The notes under the pieces were generated by a model. That model made no database searches. It was not told the DNA's origin and saw only the letters and a program-made list of their open reading frames with translations. Both the position numbers and the translations under genes were made by a program. From Geothrix sp. 21YS21S-2 (GTDB lineage Bacteria; Acidobacteriota; Holophagae; Holophagales; Holophagaceae), in contig NZ_CP132910.1 of NCBI RefSeq assembly GCF_030846775.1, positions 4,901,001-4,965,000 on the forward strand: 64,000 nt of DNA. Reading direction: 5' to 3'. Shown here one piece after another: positions 7,443-15,782 of the stretch. Every line of letters begins with the position of its first letter. Position 1 is the stretch's first letter.

Positions 7443-8383
7443 GCATGCGACGACTGGCCGTCATCCACCACCGCCACATGGACTGGGTCCCCGCCCTGCG
7501 GGAGGCCGAACCCCGCCTGGACATCCGCGGCTGGCACCCCCGGGAGGCCGGCGAGGCCGAATGGCTGGCGGAGGCCGAGGGCCTCTTCGCGTGGAAGCTT
7601 CCCGAGGGCCTGGCCGCTCGCATGCCCCGGCTGGCCTGGGTGCAGAACAGCGGGGCCGGGGTGGACCATCTGGTGGCCGACCCCTCCATCCCCCCCGGCG
7701 TACCCATCACCCGGGCCGACGGCCAGTTCGGCCTCTGGATGGCCCGCTACGTGGCCTTCCACCTCCTGGCCGGCGCCCAGCGCCCCGACGAATGCCGGGA
7801 GGCCCAGACGGCGCGCGCCTGGAACCCCCGGCTCATCCCCGAGGACCTCACCGGCCGCACCGCCCTGGTGGTGGGCTTCGGCCGCATCGGCCGGCAGATA
7901 GGCCGTTCGCTTAGGGAACTGGGCCTGGACGTGCGGGGCTTCGTGCGGACCCCCCGGGAGGACCTGGAATTCCCGCTCCACGGCACCGCCGACCTGCCGA
8001 ACCTGCTACCGGCAGCTCGCCTGCTGGTCCTCTGCGCCCCCCTGACCCCGGAAACCCGGGGCCTCGTGGACGCCCGCCTGCTTGCCCACGGCCACGGCGG
8101 GCTCACCCTGGTGAACGTGGGCCGGGGCGAGCAGGTGGTGGTCCCCGACCTGATCGAGGCCCTGGACGCGGGGCGGCTGGGCCGGGCCGTCCTGGATGTC
8201 TTCCCTTCCGAACCCCTGGAAGCGGATTCGCCCCTCTGGGGCCACCCGAAGGTGACGGTCACGCCCCACCACTCGGGACCGTCCACGCCCCGGGCCATGG
8301 TTCCTGACCTGCTGCCGAACCTGCGGAGGTTCGCGGAAGGACTGGCGATCGAAGGCGCGGTGGACCGGAAGCTGGGGTACTAG
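7439..8383 (+). CDS. D-2-hydroxyacid dehydrogenase (GhrA-like)
   Basis: 314 residues, NAD(P)-dependent 2-ketoacid reductase family. The Rossmann motif GFGRIG is at 146-151. The catalytic triad appears as R229 in NVGRG, E258 in DVFPSEPL and a His in TPHHSG (277/278). The overall shape resembles glyoxylate/hydroxypyruvate reductase A, but the substrate cannot be read from sequence. It is coupled to lipA by an ATGA overlap. Confidence 0.9.
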   Translation: MSMRRLAVIHHRHMDWVPALREAEPRLDIRGWHPREAGEAEWLAEAEGLFAWKLPEGLAARMPRLAWVQNSGAGVDHLVADPSIPPGVPITRADGQFGLWMARYVAFHLLAGAQRPDECREAQTARAWNPRLIPEDLTGRTALVVGFGRIGRQIGRSLRELGLDVRGFVRTPREDLEFPLHGTADLPNLLPAARLLVLCAPLTPETRGLVDARLLAHGHGGLTLVNVGRGEQVVVPDLIEALDAGRLGRAVLDVFPSEPLEADSPLWGHPKVTVTPHHSGPSTPRAMVPDLLPNLRRFAEGLAIEGAVDRKLGY

Positions 8384-8441
8384 TGTAGGCCGCCAGAAGA
8401 ACAGGTAACACCTTGTCCAGCACCTTCACCCCAGTTCCAGG

Positions 8442-8861
8442 TCAGGGCTTGGTGTTGACGAGTCGCTTGATGCCCCCGTCTTTGAGGGGCCAGTTATGGA
8501 AATGGATCAGCAGGCCCGCTTTGGAGTTGGCGAAGTGGAGGCAACTGTTCAATTGGGCGAAGTCCGCGTCCGAAAACGTGGCGATGGCCTTTGCCTCGAT
8601 GACCCCTTTGTGGTCCGCGACGAGATCCATGATGTAGGCATTCTCGACGCACAAGCCCTTGTAGGTGATATCGAGGTGAACCTCGCGAAGGGCCTGGTGT
8701 CCGGCCAACCTGAGTTCATGGGCGAGGCAAGCCTTGCAGGCATTTTCCAGGAGTCCAGGCCCCAGAACGATCTGCACCCTGATGGCAGCGAGAATGATGG
8801 CTTCGGTGATATCCCGATGGGGATGGTTGTCGCCCCAATCTTCACCCCAATGCCGACCCAT
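8442..8861 (-). CDS. GxxExxY-family protein, altered motif
   Basis: 139 residues from the ATG at 8861 (GGGGGAGG just upstream); ATGs further upstream run into a hairpin repeat and are less likely. The order ITEAII..A, GPGLLENACKACL, YKGLCVENAYIMDLV, EAKAI and LKDGGIKRLV fits the GxxExxY family (PF13366, nuclease-fold-like). The naming motif here is GLLENAC: the Tyr is replaced by Cys. The D..V...EAK core is kept. Function in this family is unknown. It sits beside a giant hairpin and a broken transposase, suggesting the patch is mobile or decaying. Confidence 0.75.
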   Translation of the reverse strand: MGRHWGEDWGDNHPHRDITEAIILAAIRVQIVLGPGLLENACKACLAHELRLAGHQALREVHLDITYKGLCVENAYIMDLVADHKGVIEAKAIATFSDADFAQLNSCLHFANSKAGLLIHFHNWPLKDGGIKRLVNTKP

Positions 8862-8922
8862 GACCTCCCCCTTCGGGTCAGGCGTGCGCTCAACCATGGC
8901 GGGACGTTCAGGCCAGAATTCC

Positions 8923-9060
8923 TTCCTCGGTATCCTCGGCCTCCTCGGCGCCTCGGCGATGGCTTTCTCAAGCATCTGTCGGCGCAAAGATTACTTGCGC
9001 CGAAGCACCGTTCGAAAAGCCCATCGCCGAGGCGCCAAGGAGGCCGAGGATACCGAGGGA
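8923..9060. repeat. 138-nt giant hairpin with 40-bp arms
   Basis: Left arm 8923-8962 and right arm 9021-9060 are inverted copies matching at about 38 of 40 positions, built from CTCGG/CCGAG units. The 58-nt loop holds a second perfect hairpin: TCGGCGCAA (8979-8987), 7-nt loop, TTGCGCCGA (8995-9003). The arms share the CGCCGAGGCGCC..GAGG..CCGAGG theme with the arms at 22978-23061. It lies between the GxxExxY gene and the IS630 remnant. Confidence 0.85.
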
Positions 9061-9081
9061 AAGATAAAGGCAGGTTCGCCG

Positions 9082-9908
9082 TCAACCCTTGGCAGAGGCC
9101 GTCCGAATGGCCGCCAGGGCCTGCCGCGCTCGGGTCACCTTGGCGAGGATATCACTCGCGGACGCTGTCCAAACAAATGGTTTCGGATTGGCATTGTGTC
9201 TCGCGATATTGGTGTGGATCGGTACTTCGAGTTCCGGGACGGACCTAATTATGCCCCTGCGGATGCGGTTCTCCGTGATGTCCCGAAAAAATCGCTCCAC
9301 CCTGTTCAACCACGATGAACGGGTGGGGGTGACGTGAACGTGGACCCTCGGATGGTCTTTCAACCAGCTTTTGACCGCCGGATCGTACCCTCCAGCGTGG
9401 TCATGGCCGCAAAGAGGGTGGTCGTGCCATTGCGCTTGCAGTCGTGCGTCATGGTGCCGCAGCGACCTTTCTTCATCGGTAGGCCAGGCTGAGTCCGGTC
9501 CAGGGCCTGGATCTGGCTCTTCTCGTCTACGCTCACCCCGGTGGCCTGCGCCATGGAGGCCCGACTCCAGTGCGTGGCATTGACGGGCTGTTCCTGCGTT
9601 GTCTTCTGGAGCACCTCTTGCCCTTTCAAGGCGATCACCCAAGACTTCCGGCCTCGACCTGGGCGTTCCCTCTCGAGACCCTCGAAGCCCGCTTCCTCCC
9701 ATCGCTTGAGGCATTGCCAAGCGGTCCGATGATCGCAGCCCAAAGCCTGGCCGATGTCGCGAAAGGACTCGCCGGAAGCTCGATGAAGAACGATCTTGGC
9801 CCGCAGCACCCTGCGTGCAGACAACGTCCGGCTCCGCGCCATTTCCTCAAGCCGTCTGAATTGCTCCCCAGTTAAATCAACTCGCCCCACTTGCACCAAA
9901 TCTCTCAC
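9082..9908 (-). pseudogene. IS630-family transposase remnant, frameshifted and internally deleted
   Basis: Starting at 9908, the first part encodes an N-terminal helix-turn-helix (DHRTAWQCLKRW) and the first catalytic region GVSVDEKSQIQAL with its Asp, up to FAAMTTLEGT. The frame then shifts, and the other frame resumes with PAVKSWLKDHPR, TPTRSSWLNRVERFF and the C-terminal tail PKPFVWTASASDIL. The section that normally carries the second Asp (the LDN.ATHKHP region) is missing, so the copy cannot be active. I could not identify terminal inverted repeats. It abuts the giant hairpin. Confidence 0.9.
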
Positions 9909-10001
9909 CTGCCACTTGGATGCGACGAGATGAATTGGCCTTACACGTATTTCTGGCGGCCTGCACCAGGGGGTTCGCGAACGCAGGCCCCTGGGCCCGG
10001 C

Positions 10002-13000
10002 TCACCGCTTGGACGGCCTTTTGGCGGCTGCCTCCTTGCCTGGGATCCGCGCCGTCTGCAGCGCCTCCTCCAGGGGGGTGACGATGAAACGTGACGCCTT
10101 GCCGCCGGTGGTGAGGATGCCCCGCAGAAGGATCCTTTGCGGGCCTTCGTCCGGGAACAGTTTCCGGAAGTCGACCTGCCCGAGTTTGTCCGCGTCGGCC
10201 TTGAGGGCCGCGTACCCGTACACGAAGCTTGCGCCTTCGAAGCCCTTCCCGGAAAGCTTCACGTCGAACTGCGCGTAGCCGTCCCCCTTCGCCCTGGAAG
10301 GCAGGAGGTAGGTCCGGGCCTTCACCCGTTTCAGCTCGGCATCCGGCCTCCGCTCAGGCAAGGGTCTCCCCGTGAGGGCCTGGTAGTGCGGACCGATGAT
10401 CCCCAGTTCCGCCCCTGGACAGACGGAGGCCATCAGGAACAGGTCCTCCGCCTCCGCCTTCCGGCCCTGCTTCTGGAACGCCTGGGCGAGGTGGTCGCCC
10501 GGGACCCAATGCTGGCCGAGGGCCCAGGCGGCCTCCAGGAACCGGATCGCCGGGGCCTGCTCTCCGCGCCGGAAATGGATCCAGCCCAGGGTGTCCCAGA
10601 AATTGGCCAGGGTCTGCAGCTTGTTCCGGGAGGCCCGGTCCAGGACCGTCAGGCCGGCGCACTCCCCTTCGATGAGCTGGACGGCCTTCCGGGACCACGC
10701 CAGGGCCTGGTCCAGGTCCAGGTCCGCCTCGGCCAAGGCGTAGGCCGCTTCGTTCAGGTCTTCCTTGTCCGGGTGGTCCCCGGCCAGGAGGGCCTTGAGG
10801 GTCTCCAGGCCCTCCACCCGGCGGTCCGTCTTAACGAGCGTGCAGCCCAGGAACAAACGGAGCTTGACCGCCTCCGGCATGGTCCGCACGGCCTCGGTCA
10901 GGTATTCCCGCGTCTCCCCGGGCAGGAGCTGGGCGTAGAAGGTCCGCCCCAGGAATTCGGCCGGCTGGATGGCCCGGGGGGCCAGGCGGAGCATCTTCAT
11001 CCCTTCCGCCACGGCCTCGGCGCCCTGGTGCTTCAGGGCGTAGGCGGCGGCCAGGCCGAAGTGCCCCATGACGCTGTCCGGGTCGGCCGCCAGCGCCTGC
11101 TGGAATTCCCCGATGGCCTGTGCCGGCTTGCCTTGGTCGAGGAACACGCTGCCCTGGATCTCGTGCGGCGACCGGTTCTCCGCCCGGGGGCCGGCGGGCC
11201 TGGCGGCGCCGTTGCCGTTGAGCGCCTGGAAGGCCATCCCTTCCCTGCGGACCCCCGCCAGGAATTCCCGGAAGGTGTCCATGTCCCGGGCCGGGACTTC
11301 GGCCACCCTCGACACCAGCACCTTCTCCACGGTGAGGGTTCCGTCCTTCATCGTGGCCGTGGCGGTGAAGTCCGCGACGGGGCAGGTCAACGAAACGGGC
11401 GCGGGCAGGGCGGGCTGCCAGCCCTTGGGAAGGGTCATTTCCGCCCTCATGCGGTATTCCCCGGGGAAGCCCAGGACCAGCGGGATCTTCGCGTCGCTCG
11501 GCGGAAGCTGGAAGGACTCGAGCCGGCCCAGGGGCGGAACGATGATGCGGTCGGGATTGTCCCCGAGGGTGCTCCGGACCGTGAGGTCGAAGCCGAAATG
11601 GAAAGGTTCTCCGGTGGCCTCGATCGGCGACGGCACCAGGTTCTCCATCTCCCAGGAGGTGCCGGGCATGGCGGTGTTCGCCTTGAGAATCTCCTTCCAC
11701 TGGGCGGGTGGGCAGGACCGGAAGAAGGTTCTCATGGTCAGGTCGAAGTCGCCGGTGCAGGTCTGTTCCGTGTGGCCTTTGAAGGTGCCATCGGCCTGGT
11801 AGGCTCCCCGGGTCAGGATCCCGACGCCGGTCCTGAAGGCGTCGTCGGCCGGGACGAGGCGCAGCGAGGCCGGCCCTTCCGGGGGCGCCACCAGCCCCTG
11901 CCGGTCCCGTTCGAAGAAGTTCAGGAAGCCCATCGGGGCCGCCTCCTGGGTCGAGTCCATCCAGAGGAGGCGCTTCCCCAGGGGGACGACGGTGAAGACA
12001 TGGTTGAAGGCGCCCGGCGAAGGCATGCCGGGGTCCAGGCGGCCGCCGGCGCCCATGAGCACCGGCCAGGCCTCGAAGCCCGCGGCCTTGAGCAGGGCCG
12101 TCAGCAGGCAGTGCTTGTCCTTGCAATCGCCGTAGCCGTTTTCCAGCACCTCGTCCGCGCTGTGGGGCTGGTACCGTCCGAGGCCGAAGGAGATGGAGAT
12201 GTAGTGGAACTTCAGGGCCACGAAATCGTAGAGGGCCCGGATCCTGTCCTCGTCCCTCGCCAATCCCCGCGTGAGTTCGGCGGCTTTCGCCTGGAGCCGG
12301 GGCGTCGGGGCGATGCGCGGACGCTGGAGGTCCCAGAACCACCGGCCCACCTCCTCCCAGGACTGGAAATTGGAAAGCTGCACGGCGGGAAGGGGCGCTT
12401 CCATCCTGCGGACCGGCGCCTTGGCCGCCGGCGCAGCCGTGACGCGGGTCCAGGTGTAGACCCGGTAGCCGCCCAGGGTCGCCACCACCGGATTCCAGGC
12501 CGGGCTGTTCACCTTGAGCCCGACGGCGGGGGGCACGCGGACTTCGAGGGTCTCCTCCCGGGTGGCGTCGGTCTCGGATGGGCTGTACTGGAACCAGAAG
12601 TGTCCGGGGAACTCGGGCCTGATGGTCCTCAGGCGGTAGGCCAACTCCAGGACGTCTCCGACGCCCAGCCCCTTGACCAGGACGTGCTTCTCGTGGAGGT
12701 CGCTGTACATCGGCGCCGTGCGGGAGATCTCGGCGGGCAGGTCCTGGATGTTCTGATCGGGGGTCGTGACCACCGTGCCGTCCGCCTTGCGAACCCGGAC
12801 CGCGTCCACGTCGAGGGCCTGGGAGCCGGTGAGGTAGGGGAGCTTGAGGATGGCGAGCGCCTTGACCCCGCCCTCGTTCAGCACCCGGGCCTCGGCCGAG
12901 ATCTCCTGGACGGAGGTCCCGTCCAGTTCGAAGGTCACCCGGGTCTTCTTGTGGTCGAAGACGGCCGCCTCCGCCTGGGGCCTCCCTTCCGTCTGCGCCC

Positions 13001-13058
13001 GCAGGGAGGGGCACAGGAACGCCAAGGCTGCGGCGCACAGGAGGAACTTGATGGGCAT
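10002..13058 (-). CDS. exported DUF3857 / transglutaminase-like protein with TPRs
   Basis: 1018 residues. A signal peptide (about 1-21, ending LRAQ) is followed by a DUF3857 beta-rich domain (about 30-230). A transglutaminase-like domain comes next, with its Cys in YGDCKDKHCLL, His in FNHVFTVV and Asp in LLWMDST. A long C-terminal region has TPR-like helices (QGKPAQAIGEFQQAL, ALAADPDSVMGHFGL). Proteins of this build are common in Acidobacteriota and Bacteroidota and probably act on or bind cell-envelope peptides; the exact role is unknown. The ATG has GAGGTC 6 nt upstream. The 165 nt between it and pcm hold no clear promoter. Confidence 0.9.
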   Translation of the reverse strand: MPIKFLLCAAALAFLCPSLRAQTEGRPQAEAAVFDHKKTRVTFELDGTSVQEISAEARVLNEGGVKALAILKLPYLTGSQALDVDAVRVRKADGTVVTTPDQNIQDLPAEISRTAPMYSDLHEKHVLVKGLGVGDVLELAYRLRTIRPEFPGHFWFQYSPSETDATREETLEVRVPPAVGLKVNSPAWNPVVATLGGYRVYTWTRVTAAPAAKAPVRRMEAPLPAVQLSNFQSWEEVGRWFWDLQRPRIAPTPRLQAKAAELTRGLARDEDRIRALYDFVALKFHYISISFGLGRYQPHSADEVLENGYGDCKDKHCLLTALLKAAGFEAWPVLMGAGGRLDPGMPSPGAFNHVFTVVPLGKRLLWMDSTQEAAPMGFLNFFERDRQGLVAPPEGPASLRLVPADDAFRTGVGILTRGAYQADGTFKGHTEQTCTGDFDLTMRTFFRSCPPAQWKEILKANTAMPGTSWEMENLVPSPIEATGEPFHFGFDLTVRSTLGDNPDRIIVPPLGRLESFQLPPSDAKIPLVLGFPGEYRMRAEMTLPKGWQPALPAPVSLTCPVADFTATATMKDGTLTVEKVLVSRVAEVPARDMDTFREFLAGVRREGMAFQALNGNGAARPAGPRAENRSPHEIQGSVFLDQGKPAQAIGEFQQALAADPDSVMGHFGLAAAYALKHQGAEAVAEGMKMLRLAPRAIQPAEFLGRTFYAQLLPGETREYLTEAVRTMPEAVKLRLFLGCTLVKTDRRVEGLETLKALLAGDHPDKEDLNEAAYALAEADLDLDQALAWSRKAVQLIEGECAGLTVLDRASRNKLQTLANFWDTLGWIHFRRGEQAPAIRFLEAAWALGQHWVPGDHLAQAFQKQGRKAEAEDLFLMASVCPGAELGIIGPHYQALTGRPLPERRPDAELKRVKARTYLLPSRAKGDGYAQFDVKLSGKGFEGASFVYGYAALKADADKLGQVDFRKLFPDEGPQRILLRGILTTGGKASRFIVTPLEEALQTARIPGKEAAAKRPSKR

Positions 13059-13223
13059 CGCTTGACCTCGCCTGGCTGGGGACCCTGGACCTGCTGCGGG
13101 AAGCCCCTCCCTGCCGATGGGGCCTCCGGGCGGGATGGCACGGGTTCGAGGGCCGAAAACCTGGCGATGCCGGGATGGGAGAAGGGGAATCAGGTCGATT
13201 GTCGCACGGTCCGGTCCGACCGG

Positions 13224-13886
13224 TCACCGCAGCGGAACGAACACCACCGGCAGCAGGTTCCTCGTGACCGCCCCCGCGGCGGTCTTGTGCACCAGCACCA
13301 GGTCCTGGTGCGTGGGATGCACCGCCAGCGGCAGCAGCATCCGCCCCCCCTCCGCGAGCTGCTCCCACAGGTCCGGCGGGATGACGTCCGCCGCGCAGCT
13401 GACGACGATCGCGTCGAAGGGCGCCTCCGACCGCCATCCCAGCTTGCCGTCGCCGCAGCGCACGGTGGCGTTGGCGACCCCCAGGTCCTCCAGGTTCGCG
13501 GCGGCCCTGCGCAAAAGGTCCGCCTCCAGCTCGATGCCGAACACCTTCCGGCAGAGCCTGGCCAGCACCGCGGCCATGTAGCCGCAGCCGCAGCCCACTT
13601 CCAGCACCTTCTCGGTGCCCGAGAGCGCCAGGGCCTCGGCCATGAAGGCCACGATGTAGGGCTGGGAGATGGTCTGGCCCCGCCCGATGGGGAGGGGATG
13701 GTCCTCGTAGGCCGCGGCCTCCTGGGAAGCGTCCACGAAGCGGTGGCGGGGCAGGGTGGCCATGGCCTCCAGCACCCGGGGGTCGTCCACGCCCCGGGCC
13801 TCGATCTGGTTTTTCACCATTGCCTGACGCGCCAGGTCGGGATCCTGGGCGTATGATGACGGAGCCTTTTCCTCGGGAGCCCTCAT
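13224..13886 (-). CDS. pcm: protein-L-isoaspartate O-methyltransferase
   Basis: About 220 residues. The enzyme repairs isoaspartyl residues using SAM. Family landmarks: MVKNQIEARGV..PRVL, PRHRFV, the substrate loop IGRGQTISQPYIVAFM, SAM motif I VLEVGCGCGYMAAVLA (Cys in place of the usual Thr/Ser) and GDGKLGW. The start is uncertain: ATGs occur at 13898, 13886 and just before VKNQ (near 13821). The first two overlap the start of the divergent DUF2911 gene, so the true start may be further in. Confidence 0.9.
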   Translation of the reverse strand: MRAPEEKAPSSYAQDPDLARQAMVKNQIEARGVDDPRVLEAMATLPRHRFVDASQEAAAYEDHPLPIGRGQTISQPYIVAFMAEALALSGTEKVLEVGCGCGYMAAVLARLCRKVFGIELEADLLRRAAANLEDLGVANATVRCGDGKLGWRSEAPFDAIVVSCAADVIPPDLWEQLAEGGRMLLPLAVHPTHQDLVLVHKTAAGAVTRNLLPVVFVPLR

Positions 13887-14739
13887 GAGAACCGTCATCC
13901 TTTCCGCCGCCTTCGCGGCCGTCCTGAGCCTTCCGGCCCAGCAGACGATGGTGAAACCCTACCAGCCCAGCCCCGGCGCCAGCGTCACCCAGACGATGGG
14001 AAACAGCACCGTGAAGATCGACTACTCCCGTCCCGGCGTCAAGGGGCGGAAGATCTGGGGCGGCCTGGTGCCCTTCGGCGAGGTGTGGCGCACGGGCGCC
14101 AACAACGCGACGGTCATCACCTTCAGCGACCCGGTGAAGATCGAAGGGAAGGACCTGGCGGCGGGTTCCTACGCCTTCTTCGCCATCCCGGGCCCCAAGG
14201 CCTGGACCCTCATCTTCAACAGGAACGTCAAGCAGTGGGGCGCCTACGACTACAAGGCCACGGAGGACGCCCTCCGGGTGGAGGCGACGCCCGGGTCCCT
14301 GGCCGCTCCGGAAGAGTACCTCCAGTATTCGATCCATATGAAATCCCTGGAGGCGCTGCGCGTGGAGCTGGCGTGGGAGAAGCTGTCCGTGGGCTTCGAC
14401 GTGACCCTGGACACCCCGGGCCTCTACTGGGCCTACCTGGAGAAGACCCTGGCCGGCGCCAGGCCCGAGGAGCACATCCCCTTCCTGCAGGGGGCCCGCT
14501 ACTGCCTGAACAACGAGGTCCACCTGGACAAGGGCATGGAGTGGATCGACCGGTCCCTGAAGGCCAAGGAGGTCTACAGCAACCTGGACACCAAGGCCCG
14601 GTACCTCCACAAGGCCGGGAAGAAGGCCGAGGCCCTGGCCACCCTGCAGAAGGCCATCGACCTGGCCACCGCCGCCAAGACCCCCCAGGAGTACCTGGAC
14701 GGCCTGGCCAAGACCAGGGCGGAGTGGTCCGCCAAGTAG
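13885..14739 (+). CDS. secreted DUF2911 protein
   Basis: 284 residues with a short signal peptide (about 1-19, ending LPAQ). The domain pattern TQTMGNSTVKIDYSRPGVKGR..GG.VPFGEVWRTGANNAT is typical of DUF2911. The C-terminal third is helical and TPR-like (KAEALATLQKAIDLA). Function is unknown; the family is common in Bacteroidota and Acidobacteriota. A CGGGAG ribosome site precedes the ATG. The start overlaps the possible start of pcm on the other strand, and a TATGAT box at 13852-13857 could be part of its promoter. The stop directly abuts the stop of the convergent gene. Confidence 0.9.
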   Translation: MRTVILSAAFAAVLSLPAQQTMVKPYQPSPGASVTQTMGNSTVKIDYSRPGVKGRKIWGGLVPFGEVWRTGANNATVITFSDPVKIEGKDLAAGSYAFFAIPGPKAWTLIFNRNVKQWGAYDYKATEDALRVEATPGSLAAPEEYLQYSIHMKSLEALRVELAWEKLSVGFDVTLDTPGLYWAYLEKTLAGARPEEHIPFLQGARYCLNNEVHLDKGMEWIDRSLKAKEVYSNLDTKARYLHKAGKKAEALATLQKAIDLATAAKTPQEYLDGLAKTRAEWSAK

Positions 14740-15183
14740 CTATTTCGCCAGGGCCGCTTCGGTGTCGAGTTCGTACAGGACGAGTTCGTAGGGCTCGTTC
14801 GACATGGACTCGGTGCCGGAGACCACCACCACGAAGTCCAGGTTCTCCTTCTTGCGGTTGAAGAGGATGACCTTGCCGCCGACCCGCGTGACCTGGCGGT
14901 CGATGGGCTTCTGCACCTTGTCGGTGAGCGTGATCAGGAACAGGCTGGCGCGTTCGCCTCGCACCTCGGCCATGAGGCTCTGGTGGGGGCGGAGCTTGAC
15001 CCCGTAGATGTTCTGGCCGCGGGTGACCTGCTTGCCGCCGCTCATGAAATCCGAGGAGGTCGTGAGCTTGCCCTTGATGGCGGAGGTGGATCTCAGCGCG
15101 GCGGCGGGGACCGGGGCGACGGGGTTGGCCGGCTCCTCCCCGCCGGTGAGGAATAGGGATGCGGCCAGGGCGAAGGCGAGCAT
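14740..15183 (-). CDS. small secreted protein of unknown function
   Basis: 147 residues from the ATG at 15183, chosen because AGGAGGT lies at ideal distance; more upstream ATGs have none. A signal peptide covers about residues 1-15 (MLAFALAASLFLTGG). The rest is beta-rich with many charged residues (VGGKVILFNRKKENL, YELVLYELDTE). I recognise no family. It converges with the DUF2911 gene without any gap, and a good sigma-70 promoter lies just upstream. Confidence 0.85.
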   Translation of the reverse strand: MLAFALAASLFLTGGEEPANPVAPVPAAALRSTSAIKGKLTTSSDFMSGGKQVTRGQNIYGVKLRPHQSLMAEVRGERASLFLITLTDKVQKPIDRQVTRVGGKVILFNRKKENLDFVVVVSGTESMSNEPYELVLYELDTEAALAK

Positions 15184-15212
15184 TTCGGTACCTCCTGGAT
15201 GGGGAACACCTG

Positions 15213-15242
15213 AATATACTCCCCGGATCCGCGTCCGGCCAA
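15213..15242 (-). promoter_or_regulatory. sigma-70 promoter for the 14740-15183 gene
   Basis: Minus strand: -35 TTGGCC (15237-15242), 18-nt spacer, -10 TATATT (15213-15218), about 30 nt upstream of the ATG. The region also lies immediately upstream of the divergent gene at 15248. Confidence 0.55.
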
Positions 15243-15247
15243 ATACC

Positions 15248-15781
15248 ATGGAAGCCATGTCCGACTCGTTCCTCACCAGGATTCCCGCCCTCTCCGACGC
15301 CCAGCTCCAGGATCTCCTCGCGCATCACCGGAAATACAAGCGCGGGGCCCTGGAGGCGGCCGTGGCCGAGCTGCGGTCCCGGGGCCGGGAGGTGCCGGAG
15401 GGGTTCCTGGACGCGGCCCTGGAGACGGAGCCGCCCCGGCCCGGCTTCCTGCGGGACGAACGGGGGCCCAGGATGGACCGGATCCGCCTCATCGCGGGAT
15501 CGATCCTGGCCGCGGGCACCGTGAGCGCCCTGGTCATCTACCGCTTCGCTTCCACCACCGTCGCGCCCTTCGCCCTGGAGGACGAGGACTCCAAGAGCTA
15601 CCTGCGCCAGTTGGAGATGATGGGCGGCAAGGCCAACCTCCTGGCCAGCCAGGTGCGGCACGGGTTCGCGGCGCTCTGGCAGGGCACGACCCTGGCGTTC
15701 ACGGTGTTCTGGCTCTCCGCGGCCGCGGCCGCGATCTTCTGGGTGGCGGCGACCCAGATGGGGCGCAGGGTGAGGGAGTAG
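15248..15781 (+). CDS. membrane protein with two helices, function unknown
   Basis: 177 residues from the ATG at 15248 (a second ATG is at 15257). The N-terminal 50 residues are charged and helical (LSDAQLQDLLAHHRKYKRGALEAA cut here by family uncertainty, ending in REVPEGF). Two hydrophobic segments follow, one around IRLIAGSILAAGTVSALVIY and one near the C-terminus (FTVFWLSAAAAAIFWVA). The N-terminal motif resembles short repeats found in prokaryotic zinc-ribbon/DUF2007-like proteins, but I would not assign a function. Confidence 0.7.
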   Translation: MEAMSDSFLTRIPALSDAQLQDLLAHHRKYKRGALEAAVAELRSRGREVPEGFLDAALETEPPRPGFLRDERGPRMDRIRLIAGSILAAGTVSALVIYRFASTTVAPFALEDEDSKSYLRQLEMMGGKANLLASQVRHGFAALWQGTTLAFTVFWLSAAAAAIFWVAATQMGRRVRE

Positions 15782-15782
15782 G

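Noticed and set aside
10137-13856. Very long open frame on the plus strand opposite the DUF3857 gene
   Set aside because: High GC makes antisense frames open. The translation is low-complexity (Gly/Arg/His-rich) with no motif, while the minus strand encodes clear domains.
10831-14610. Open frame of more than 1200 codons on the minus strand across three genes
   Set aside because: It crosses pcm and the DUF2911 gene in a wrong frame and has Pro/Arg/Gly-rich composition; a shadow.
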